Shown one piece after another: positions 32,194-38,007 of a stretch of DNA of 38,007 nucleotides. The notes beneath the pieces were generated by a model. That model did not search any database and had not been told where the DNA came from. It was given only the letters and a program-made list of their open reading frames with translations. The position numbers and the translations under genes were made by a program. The DNA comes from Actinokineospora spheciospongiae (GTDB lineage Bacteria > Actinomycetota > Actinomycetes > Mycobacteriales > Pseudonocardiaceae), in contig NZ_AYXG01000255.1 in assembly GCF_000564855.1 (NCBI RefSeq), positions 1 to 38,007 on the forward strand. The letters are read 5' to 3'. The stretch's first letter is position 1, and every line of letters starts with the position of its first letter.

Positions 32194-32675
32194 GCGAGCC
32201 GGTCACGACCGTCCGGCTGGCCCCGCTGCGCCGGGCCGACCTGCGCCGCTGCGCCGAGCTGGAGCAGCAGTTGTTCCCCGGTGAGGACCCGTGGAGCGAG
32301 CACGCCTTCGCCACCGAGCTGGACGGGGGGCACCACTACCTCGGCGCCTACGCGGGTGAGCAGCTCATCGGGTACGCGGGCCTGTCCCTCGCCGGGCGGC
32401 CCGGCGACATGGAGGGCAGCGTCCACACCATCGGCGTCGACCCGGCCCACCAGCGCCGGGGTGTCGGCAGGCTGCTGCTGCGCGCCCTGCTCGACCGCGC
32501 CGACCAAGAGGGCGCCGAGGTCTTCCTGGAGGTGCGCACGGACAACGCGGGCGCCATCGCCCTGTACGAGGCGCACGGCTTCGACACCATCGGACTCCGC
32601 AAGCGGTACTACCAGCCCTCCGGCGCCGACGCCTTCACCATGGCCCGGCCCGCCCGGCCGAAGGAGAGCACGTGA
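32190..32675 (+). CDS. rimI: Ribosomal protein S18 alanine N-acetyltransferase
   Basis: GNAT acetyltransferase of 161 aa. Acetyl-CoA binding loop [10 protein letters not shown], preceding strand [10 protein letters not shown] and C-terminal [13 protein letters not shown] are typical of RimI; ends soon after. GTG start overlaps tsaB and its end overlaps tsaD by four bases. The tsaB-rimI-tsaD order is conserved in actinobacteria. It may have broader N-terminal substrates than S18. Confidence 0.93.
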   Translation: MSEPVTTVRLAPLRRADLRRCAELEQQLFPGEDPWSEHAFATELDGGHHYLGAYAGEQLIGYAGLSLAGRPGDMEGSVHTIGVDPAHQRRGVGRLLLRALLDRADQEGAEVFLEVRTDNAGAIALYEAHGFDTIGLRKRYYQPSGADAFTMARPARPKEST

Positions 32676-33715
32676 CGATCGTCCTCGGCATCGAGAGTTC
32701 CTGCGACGAGACCGGCGTCGGCCTGGTCCGGCTCGACGGCGACGGCCGTCTGGAGCTGCTGGCCGACGAGGTGGCCTCCAGCGTCGAGCAGCACGCCCGC
32801 TTCGGCGGCGTGGTGCCCGAGGTGGCCAGCCGGGCGCACCTGGAGGCGATGGTCCCGACCATGCGCCGCGCCTTCGAGGTCGCCGGGCTGAAACTGTCCG
32901 ATGTGGACGCCATCGCGGTCACCAGCGGACCCGGCCTGGCGGGCGCGCTGCTGGTCGGCGTGTCGGCGGCCAAGGCCTACGCGCTGTCGCTCGGCGTGCC
33001 CCTCTACGGCGCCAACCACCTGGCGGGCCACGTCGCCGCCGACACCCTCGAACACGGCCCGCTGCCCTCGCCCTGCCTGGCGCTGCTGGTCTCCGGTGGC
33101 CACAGCCAGCTCCTGCGGGTGGACGACCTGGCGACCCGCATCACCGAGATCGGCTCCACCATCGACGACGCCGCGGGCGAGGCCTACGACAAGGTCGCCC
33201 GCGTCCTCGGCCTCCCGTACCCCGGTGGCCCGCCGATCGACCGGGCCGCCCGGCGCGGCAACCCCCGGGCCATCGCCTTCCCCCGCGGCCTGACCGGCCC
33301 GCGCGACGCGGAGTACGACTTCTCCTTCTCCGGCCTCAAGACCGCCGTGGCCCGCTGGGTGGAGGCCCGCGAGCGCGACGGCGAGGAGGTCCCCCTCGAC
33401 GACGTGGCCGCGTCCTTCCAGGAGGCGGTCGCCGACGTCCTCACCGCCAAGGCCGTCCGCGCGGCCGAGCGGTTCGACATCGGCACCATGGTCGTCTCCG
33501 GCGGGGTGGCCGCGAACTCCCGGATCAAGGCGCTGGCCGCCGAGCGCTGCGCCGCGGCCGGGATCACCCTGCGCGTCCCCAAGCCCAGGCTGTGCACCGA
33601 CAACGGCGCCATGGTCGCCGCCCTCGGCGCCCACCTGGTCGCCGCGGGCGTCGAACCGTCCTCTTTGGACCTGTCGGCGACACCGGGCCTCCCGGTGAGC
33701 ACGGTGTCGGTCTGA
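32672..33715 (+). CDS. tsaD: tRNA t6A37 threonylcarbamoyltransferase TsaD
   Basis: Catalytic subunit (Kae1/Gcp family) that transfers threonylcarbamoyl to A37. The 347-aa product has [10 protein letters not shown] at the N-terminus, metal ligands His116 and His120 (NHLAGH), [19 protein letters not shown] and [14 protein letters not shown] start overlaps rimI. In mycobacteria groES follows; here a mini-gene and a tRNA follow instead. Confidence 0.97.
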   Translation: MTIVLGIESSCDETGVGLVRLDGDGRLELLADEVASSVEQHARFGGVVPEVASRAHLEAMVPTMRRAFEVAGLKLSDVDAIAVTSGPGLAGALLVGVSAAKAYALSLGVPLYGANHLAGHVAADTLEHGPLPSPCLALLVSGGHSQLLRVDDLATRITEIGSTIDDAAGEAYDKVARVLGLPYPGGPPIDRAARRGNPRAIAFPRGLTGPRDAEYDFSFSGLKTAVARWVEARERDGEEVPLDDVAASFQEAVADVLTAKAVRAAERFDIGTMVVSGGVAANSRIKALAAERCAAAGITLRVPKPRLCTDNGAMVAALGAHLVAAGVEPSSLDLSATPGLPVSTVSV

Positions 33716-33730
33716 GCGCGCCTAAATCCG

Positions 33731-33760
33731 TTGCGGGCGGGGCGGTCCGACCGTCATAGT
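33731..33760 (+). promoter_or_regulatory. Promoter candidate for the 20-codon mini-gene
   Basis: TTGCGG (33731-33736) and CATAGT (33755-33760) are 18 bases apart. Transcription from about 33767 would give a leader of about 28 bases before the ATG at 33795. Confidence 0.5.
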
Positions 33761-33794
33761 CGTCCACGACAGCGACCGACCCGGGAGGAGCACG

Positions 33795-33857
33795 ATGCGG
33801 TACTGGAACGCCGAGCGATTCGGCCAGCACCCACCGGGCTTCCCCGTGACCGCCTGA
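33795..33857 (+). CDS. 20-residue mini-protein with own RBS, promoter and terminator
   Basis: A 21-codon frame encoding MRYWNAERFGQHPPGFPVTA. The ATG is preceded by CCGGGAGGAGCACG, one of the best ribosome binding sites in the window, and a promoter-like pair lies at 33731-33760. An intrinsic terminator begins 12 bases after the stop, so the whole unit is about 140 bases. It contains two Arg codons (CGG, CGA) and a tRNA-Arg lies 157 bases downstream, so a leader-peptide role is conceivable, but the terminator-to-tRNA gap makes this weak. Alternatives: a stand-alone small protein, or a small RNA with an incidental frame. Not recognised. Confidence 0.55.
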   Translation: MRYWNAERFGQHPPGFPVTA

Positions 33858-33868
33858 CGGTCACTCGG

Positions 33869-33905
33869 AAGCCGCCCCCCGGTCTGCCGGCCAGGGCGGC
33901 TTTTT
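33869..33905 (+). terminator. Intrinsic terminator after the mini-gene
   Basis: AAGCCGCC (33869-33876) pairs with GGCGGCTT (33895-33902), followed by a T-run (33901-33905). The 18-base loop contains a further GC-rich pairing. Confidence 0.85.
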
Positions 33906-34013
33906 CGTTGTCGGTTCACCCGCGCACGGGCGGGAAAACCTTGTCCGCAACAACATCTCGGTCCGGTGCGGTCGACCGGGGGAGTGGTCCGTGCGCCGCG
34001 CTCCCGGTCGATT

Positions 34014-34085
34014 GTCCCCATGGTCCAACGGAGAGGGCACCGGTCTACGGAACCGGCGATCCAGGTTCGATTCCTGGTGGGGACG
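34014..34085 (+). tRNA. tRNA-Arg(ACG)
   Basis: A complete cloverleaf: acceptor GTCCCCA (34014-34020) with TGGGGAC (34078-34084), D stem GTCC/GGGC (one GU pair), anticodon stem CCGGT/ACCGG with loop CTACGGA and anticodon ACG at 34047-34049, variable loop CGAT, T arm CCAGG-TTCGATT-CCTGG, discriminator G34085. CCA is not encoded. The A34 would be edited to inosine and read CGU, CGC and CGA. Confidence 0.93.
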
Positions 34086-34119
34086 CAGCCCGCGCCTCGC
34101 GAGCGCGGGACCAAACACC

Positions 34120-34151
34120 GAGCGGCCCCGGGGATCTCCCCGGGGCCGCTC
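34120..34151. terminator. Hairpin between tRNA-Arg and convergent amidase gene
   Basis: A perfect 14-bp stem (34120-34133 with 34138-34151) with ATCT loop, symmetric enough to serve both strands. It lies five bases past the amidase stop. A second smaller hairpin (CCCGCGC 34089-34095 with GCGCGGG 34103-34109) directly follows the tRNA. Confidence 0.75.
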
Positions 34152-34155
34152 CGGT

Positions 34156-36042
34156 TCAGGAGATCACCACGTCCGCCGCGCGCACGTACGCGACCCGGTG
34201 GCCGAACTGGATCTGCACGTACCGCTCACCCCGGACCACGGTGTGCGTGGCCGGGTCGAACGTGGTGGCCCAGTAGTACTCCGAGGGCGTCGTCAGGCCC
34301 ACCGCGTACCGCTGGCCCGCGGGCAGCGAGTACTGCAACGGGGTCACCGCCTGCGCCGGGATGCCCGCCGGGTACGCCGACGCCTCCGGGTACGCGCGGC
34401 CGTACACCGGGACGGCGGTCCGCCCGGGTTTCGCCGACACGGTCGCCGCGCGGCCGGGGATGGCGTCGCGGCTGTGGAACCAGCCCTTCTGGCCCAGGTA
34501 CCAGATCGCCGTCCAGTCGCCGCGGCGGTCGGCGACGGCGTACTGCTGGCCCGCGTCGACCCGGCTGCCGATGTCGGAGACGCCCAGGGTGGCCGGGGAG
34601 CCGTCCGGGCGCAGGGCCACGTCGTTGAGCAGCGGGGCGGTGTCGCTGGGGGCGCTGCGCAGGACCACCGAGCTGGAACCGCGCGGCGCGCACGGGGTGC
34701 CCGCCTCGGTGCACCCGGTGAAGGCGGGCTTGTTCGCGGCGAAGTCCGGTTTGACCGTGACGACCCCCGAACCCCGGCCCGCCGGGCGGAACGGGGCGCC
34801 GAGCAGGTCGAAGTAGTGCGACCAGTCGAAGTAGGGGCCCGGGTCCCAGTGCATCCCCGCGACCGTGCCCGGGACGGTGCCCGGCACGTTGTCGTGGCCG
34901 ATGACGTGCTGGCGGTCCAGCGGGATGCGGTACTTCTCCGCCAGGTACCGCACCAGCTTGGCCGAGGTGCGGTACATCGCCTCGGTGTACCAGGTGCCCT
35001 GGGCGGCGAAGCCCTCGTGCTCCAGGCCGATGGACTTGGCGTTGACGTACCAGTTGCCCGCGTGCCAGGCCACGTCCTTGGTCGGCACGTGCTGGGCGAT
35101 GTGCCCGTCGGCGCTGCGCAGCGAGTAGTGCCAGCTCACGTACGTCGGGTCCCGCACCAGCCGCAGCGTGGTGTCCCAGGTGGCCTCGGTGTCGTGGATG
35201 ACGATGTGGTCGACCTTCTGGCTGGTCGGGCGGTCGGCGAGGTCGTGGTTGCCGTAGTCGCCGCCGAACTCCTCGTACGGCGCCGGGATCGACTCGCAGC
35301 CCAGGCTGCGCGGGCACTCGACCCGCGAGCCACCCGCCGGGGCCAGGCCCATCCGGTTGAGCACCGAGCGGTCCGGGGTGAGCGGGGTGGCAGCCAGGCG
35401 CACCCGCTGCCCGTCGTCGGTGGTGCGGTCGGCGCCGGTGGCCAGCACGGAGAAGACCTCGTCGGCGAAGGCGGACGCGGCACCCGCCTCGGTCGCGCCG
35501 CTGTAGCGGGCCACCGCGCCGTACCAGCGGGCGGGATCACCGGTCGGGCCACCGAGGTCGCGCTGGTGGGCGGCGAGCAGGGCGGCGCCGCCGCGGACGT
35601 TGGCCACCGGGTCCGACCGCAGGGTCGCCGGATCGATGCCGGTGAGCGAGGCGGCCAGGTCGACGGTGCGCAGCGCGGGGGAGTCGGTGTCGAGGTCGCC
35701 GGGCTCGGGGAGCAGCGCCGGGCGGGCCGCGTCGCCGCGGGCGTCCTCGGTGCCGTCGTGGTGGTGGCCGCCCGGGTTGGCGGCGCGCACGTCGGTCAGG
35801 TGCATCGGGCCGTAGCCCGCGGCGGTGCTGGGGGCGCCGCCGTTGGCGTCCCAGCGGGACTCCAGGTAGGACACGCCGAGCAGCACCGGCTCGGGCACGC
35901 CGAACTCGGCGGCGGCGGCCCGGAACGCGGCCTGGCGCTCGCCGGTGGGCTGGGGTGGGGTTGAGGGTGCGGCGTACGCGGTGGGCGCCACCACCCCCGC
36001 CACCGCGATCGCGGCGACGGTCAGGGCCAGAGTGCGGGACAC
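34156..36042 (-). CDS. Secreted peptidoglycan hydrolase: transglycosylase-like domain plus amidase_2
   Basis: 628-aa exported protein. Signal peptide 1-25 (cleavage near AYA-A). Residues 35-190 look like an SLT/lysozyme-type fold: FGVPEPVLLGVSYLESRW with candidate catalytic Glu61, then GYGPMHL. An N-acetylmuramoyl-L-alanine amidase (amidase_2/PGRP) domain follows (about 270-420), with zinc ligands His283 (VIHDTE), His383 (IGHDNVPG) and Asp400 (WDPGPYFDW). The C-terminal 200 residues carry SH3-like repeats (GQQYAVADRRGDWTAIWYLGQKGWFHS and GERYVQIQFGHRVAYV). The GTG at 36042 is chosen because GGGAGG sits upstream and a clean signal peptide follows; the longer frame to 36084 lacks this. Located downstream of phoD on the same strand. 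Confidence 0.88.
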   Translation of the reverse strand: MSRTLALTVAAIAVAGVVAPTAYAAPSTPPQPTGERQAAFRAAAAEFGVPEPVLLGVSYLESRWDANGGAPSTAAGYGPMHLTDVRAANPGGHHHDGTEDARGDAARPALLPEPGDLDTDSPALRTVDLAASLTGIDPATLRSDPVANVRGGAALLAAHQRDLGGPTGDPARWYGAVARYSGATEAGAASAFADEVFSVLATGADRTTDDGQRVRLAATPLTPDRSVLNRMGLAPAGGSRVECPRSLGCESIPAPYEEFGGDYGNHDLADRPTSQKVDHIVIHDTEATWDTTLRLVRDPTYVSWHYSLRSADGHIAQHVPTKDVAWHAGNWYVNAKSIGLEHEGFAAQGTWYTEAMYRTSAKLVRYLAEKYRIPLDRQHVIGHDNVPGTVPGTVAGMHWDPGPYFDWSHYFDLLGAPFRPAGRGSGVVTVKPDFAANKPAFTGCTEAGTPCAPRGSSSVVLRSAPSDTAPLLNDVALRPDGSPATLGVSDIGSRVDAGQQYAVADRRGDWTAIWYLGQKGWFHSRDAIPGRAATVSAKPGRTAVPVYGRAYPEASAYPAGIPAQAVTPLQYSLPAGQRYAVGLTTPSEYYWATTFDPATHTVVRGERYVQIQFGHRVAYVRAADVVIS

Positions 36043-36047
36043 GGGGA

Positions 36048-36099
36048 CCTCCCGGCGGGCAGGGACGGGCGGATCGCCGTCCACTCTCCTGCCGGGAGG
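36048..36099 (-). promoter_or_regulatory. Possible RBS-sequestering hairpin upstream of the amidase gene
   Basis: On the minus strand GCCGGGAGG (36056-36048), which is the ribosome binding site, is perfectly complementary to CCTCCCGGC (36099-36091). A transcript starting upstream, including read-through from phoD, could fold to hide the site. A promoter-like TTGACG-N18-GAGAGT (36112-36083, minus) would start downstream of the first arm and escape the hairpin. Confidence 0.35.
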
Positions 36100-36147
36100 C
36101 CGCGCCCGTCAATCGTTCGCGCCCTTACGGACTACCCGGTGGGGCAT

Positions 36148-37674
36148 TCACACTCGGTTGAGGGTGGGAACGCGGTCCTCCACGACGAAGCTCGCGGCCG
36201 TCTCCACCGGGGCGCCAGCCGTCCGCACGTACGGCAGGGTCCGGAAGTCGGCCCGCAGCTCGCCCGCGCTGAACTTCGTCCGCACGTACCCGCGGCGGTT
36301 CTTGAAGAACTTGAGGTGCGGGTTCTCCGCGAGCACGGTCGCGGAGGTGCTCTCGTCGCCGTCACCGGTCGAGGTGATGGAGGTGGTGACCAGCTCGGTG
36401 GCCACCCCGCGCGAATCCGGCCGGTCGTAGCTCTCCTTGACCTCACCGGCCCAGTGCCGGTGCACGTCACCGGTCAGCACCACACCGTTGCGGGTGCCGC
36501 CCAACGCCGAGGCGACCTTGTCCCGGCTGGCCTTGTACCCGTCCCAGGAATCCATGCTGAACCCCTGCCGCTCACCGGCGGTGAGGTCGCGCTGGGCGAA
36601 GAACACCTGCTGGCCGAGCACGTCCCACCGGGCCCGCGAGGTGCGCAACCCGTCGAGCAGCCACCTCTCCTGCTCCGCGCCGGTGATGGTGCGGGTCGGC
36701 TCCAGCCGCTCCCCGCAGTCGACCTTCGTGCCGTCCCCGCATGCCTGGTCGTCGCGGTACTGGCGGGTGTCGAGCATGTGGAAGGTCGCCAGCGAACCCC
36801 ACCGCACCCGGCGGAACAACTGCATCTCCGCCCCGCGCGGCCTGCTGACCCGGCGCAGCGGCATGTTCTCGTAGTAGGCCTGGAACGCGGCGGCCTTGCG
36901 CGCCGGGAACGCCGGGTCCGGCGCCTCCGGGGTGTCGCTCGCCCAGTTGTTCTCGATCTCATGATCGTCGAACACGACCAGCCAGGGGGCCACCTGGTGG
37001 GCGAACTGGAGGTCGGCGTCGGACTTGTACTGCGCGTGCCGCAGCCGGTAGTCGGCCAGCGCCCGCGTCTCCGGCCCCGCCACCACCCGCACGTCGGCGG
37101 CCTTGGCGGGGTACTCGTACTGGTAGTCGCCCAGGTGCAGCACCAGGTCCGGCTGGTCCTCGGCGAGGCGGCGGTAGGCGGTGAAGAAGCCCTCGCCGTA
37201 GTGCGAGCACGACGCGAAGCACATGGTCAGCCCCTGGCCCAGGGCACCCGCGGCGGGGGCGGTGCGGGTCCGCCCGGTCACCGACAGGTGCCCGTCGACG
37301 CGGAAGCGGTAGAAGTACTCGGTGCCCGCCCGCAAACCGGCCAGTTCGACGTGGACGCTGTGCGCGGTCTCCGGCCGGGCGAACTCCACCCCGGCCCGGA
37401 CCACCCGGGTGAACCGCTCGTCGGTCGACACCTGCCACTGCACCGGCACCACCCGGTTCGGCATCCCCCCGTGGCCGTCCGGGGCCAGCGGGTCGAGGGC
37501 CAACCGGGTCCACAGGACCACACCGTCGGCGGACGGGTCGCCGGAGGCGATGCCCAGGGTGAACGGGAAGGCCAGCCGGGGCGTGCCGGTGGCGGCCAGG
37601 GCGGGCAGCCCGACGGCGGTGAGGCCGACGGCGGCGGCACCACCGAAGAGGACGGAGCGGCGGGTGGGGAACAT
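36148..37674 (-). CDS. phoD: PhoD-family alkaline phosphatase/phosphodiesterase, Tat-exported
   Basis: 508-aa metallophosphatase releasing phosphate from mono- or diesters outside the cell. N-terminal Tat signal with twin arginines at 5-6 (TRRSVLFGGAA), then a PhoD N-terminal beta domain (about 30-125) and a metallophosphoesterase core: LGDYQYEYP, VVFDDHEIENNW and LTGDVHRHWAGE carry metal ligands. Cys in CFASCSHYGEG fits PhoD's FASC motif. ATG at 37674 follows GGAAGG and starts the Tat signal; the longer frame to 37956 is dismissed as it runs into repeats. Usually phosphate-starvation regulated; no Pho box was identified with confidence. Confidence 0.95.
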   Translation of the reverse strand: MFPTRRSVLFGGAAAVGLTAVGLPALAATGTPRLAFPFTLGIASGDPSADGVVLWTRLALDPLAPDGHGGMPNRVVPVQWQVSTDERFTRVVRAGVEFARPETAHSVHVELAGLRAGTEYFYRFRVDGHLSVTGRTRTAPAAGALGQGLTMCFASCSHYGEGFFTAYRRLAEDQPDLVLHLGDYQYEYPAKAADVRVVAGPETRALADYRLRHAQYKSDADLQFAHQVAPWLVVFDDHEIENNWASDTPEAPDPAFPARKAAAFQAYYENMPLRRVSRPRGAEMQLFRRVRWGSLATFHMLDTRQYRDDQACGDGTKVDCGERLEPTRTITGAEQERWLLDGLRTSRARWDVLGQQVFFAQRDLTAGERQGFSMDSWDGYKASRDKVASALGGTRNGVVLTGDVHRHWAGEVKESYDRPDSRGVATELVTTSITSTGDGDESTSATVLAENPHLKFFKNRRGYVRTKFSAGELRADFRTLPYVRTAGAPVETAASFVVEDRVPTLNRV

Positions 37675-37885
37675 GGTGGGGACCTTCCGGTACGTGGTGG
37701 TTACCGGTTCGCCATGCTCGCCCGTGGTCGGTGACCCGCGCCCCACATCCGGGTGAGGACTTGGTGAGGGTTGGGCGTCGCCCAGGTCATGCCCGGGGGT
37801 GCGGCCGAGGGGAGTCGCGGTCGGGCCGCGTCCGGCGCGGCTGTTGCGGGCACGGGCTTTTCGGGCATGACCTGGGGTCTGGTCC

Positions 37886-38004
37886 TCAAAGCCTGGTCTT
37901 CTGGTGGGTGTGCTCGGCTGGGTGGATGTGCTCGGCTCGGCCGTGTCGTTGTTCAAAGCCCGGTTGTTTGTTGGTGGTGCCCGGCTGGGTGGATGTGTTT
38001 GGCC
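37886..38004. repeat. Two diverged ~52-bp direct repeats at right edge
   Basis: Copies at 37886-37937 and 37953-38004, 67 bases apart, share TCAAAGCC at the start and GGCTGGGTGGATGTG near the end. The region 37675-38007 upstream of phoD otherwise shows no gene. The array may continue beyond the window. Confidence 0.6.
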
Positions 38005-38007
38005 GGG

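Noticed and set aside
33731..34276. 181-codon plus-strand frame through the mini-gene and tRNA
   Set aside because: It crosses an intrinsic terminator and the tRNA and has no ribosome binding site.
37675..37956. Upstream extension of phoD by 94 codons
   Set aside because: It would bury the Tat signal inside the protein and reads through repeat-rich sequence; the ATG at 37674 has a ribosome binding site.

Overview
The window is chromosomal DNA from a very high-GC actinomycete. Its gene content and order match the ESX-4 type VII secretion (T7SS) neighbourhood of actinobacteria: mycP, eccD, eccC, an Hsp70-like Rv3446c-type gene, two esx genes, rplM, rpsI and glmM, then glmS, nnr, alr, tsaE, tsaB, rimI and tsaD. 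This is the same backbone as Mycobacterium tuberculosis Rv3450c to Rv3419c in mirrored orientation. GTG starts, GTGA/TGATG overlaps and the protein style suggest a Pseudonocardiaceae-like genus (Actinokineospora or Saccharothrix type), but the genus is inference.

Layout. 1-336 is non-coding, with diverged repeats and a stem-loop. 337-3167 (minus) encodes MycP and EccD. A short divergent control region at 3168-3303 separates them from a novel polytopic membrane protein, EccC and the Hsp70-like protein (3304-10105, plus). Next come a small charged protein and two WXG100 proteins (10139-11530), the L13/S9 ribosomal operon (11932-12965) and glmM. 14583-21034 is the most unusual part: two paralogous three-gene cassettes, each encoding a small EspC/WXG-like protein, a large WXG-like protein with a Pro/Gly/Gln-rich tail carrying a repeated beta-type motif, and a small alanine-rich charged protein. 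They sit between glmM and glmS, where M. tuberculosis has unrelated small genes. 21126-28686 holds a serine hydrolase, glmS, nnr, alr, a second alpha/beta hydrolase, tsaE and a HAD hydrolase. A minus-strand malonyl-CoA pair (matB plus a fused acetyl-CoA carboxylase-type carboxyltransferase) splits tsaE from tsaB. tsaB-rimI-tsaD follow as an overlapping operon, then a 20-codon mini-gene with its own promoter and terminator, tRNA-Arg(ACG), a secreted transglycosylase-like/amidase protein and a Tat-exported PhoD-type phosphatase.

How it fits together. EccD, EccC, MycP and the WXG100 pair make an ESX-4-like core; EccB is not visible here and may lie off the left edge. The two cassettes look like extra secreted substrates with partners. 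The esx pair and cassette B share a promoter-like sequence, GGAACC-N17-CGTCGTA, resembling an ECF sigma factor (SigM-type) promoter, which would coordinate them. Several housekeeping genes (glmS, matB, tsaB, the HAD gene and one hydrolase) have a -10-like hexamer 6-8 bases before the start codon and no ribosome binding site, as in leaderless transcripts. The remaining genes serve cell-wall precursor synthesis (glmM, glmS, alr), metabolite repair (nnr), tRNA t6A modification (tsaE, tsaB, tsaD) and ribosomal protein acetylation (rimI).
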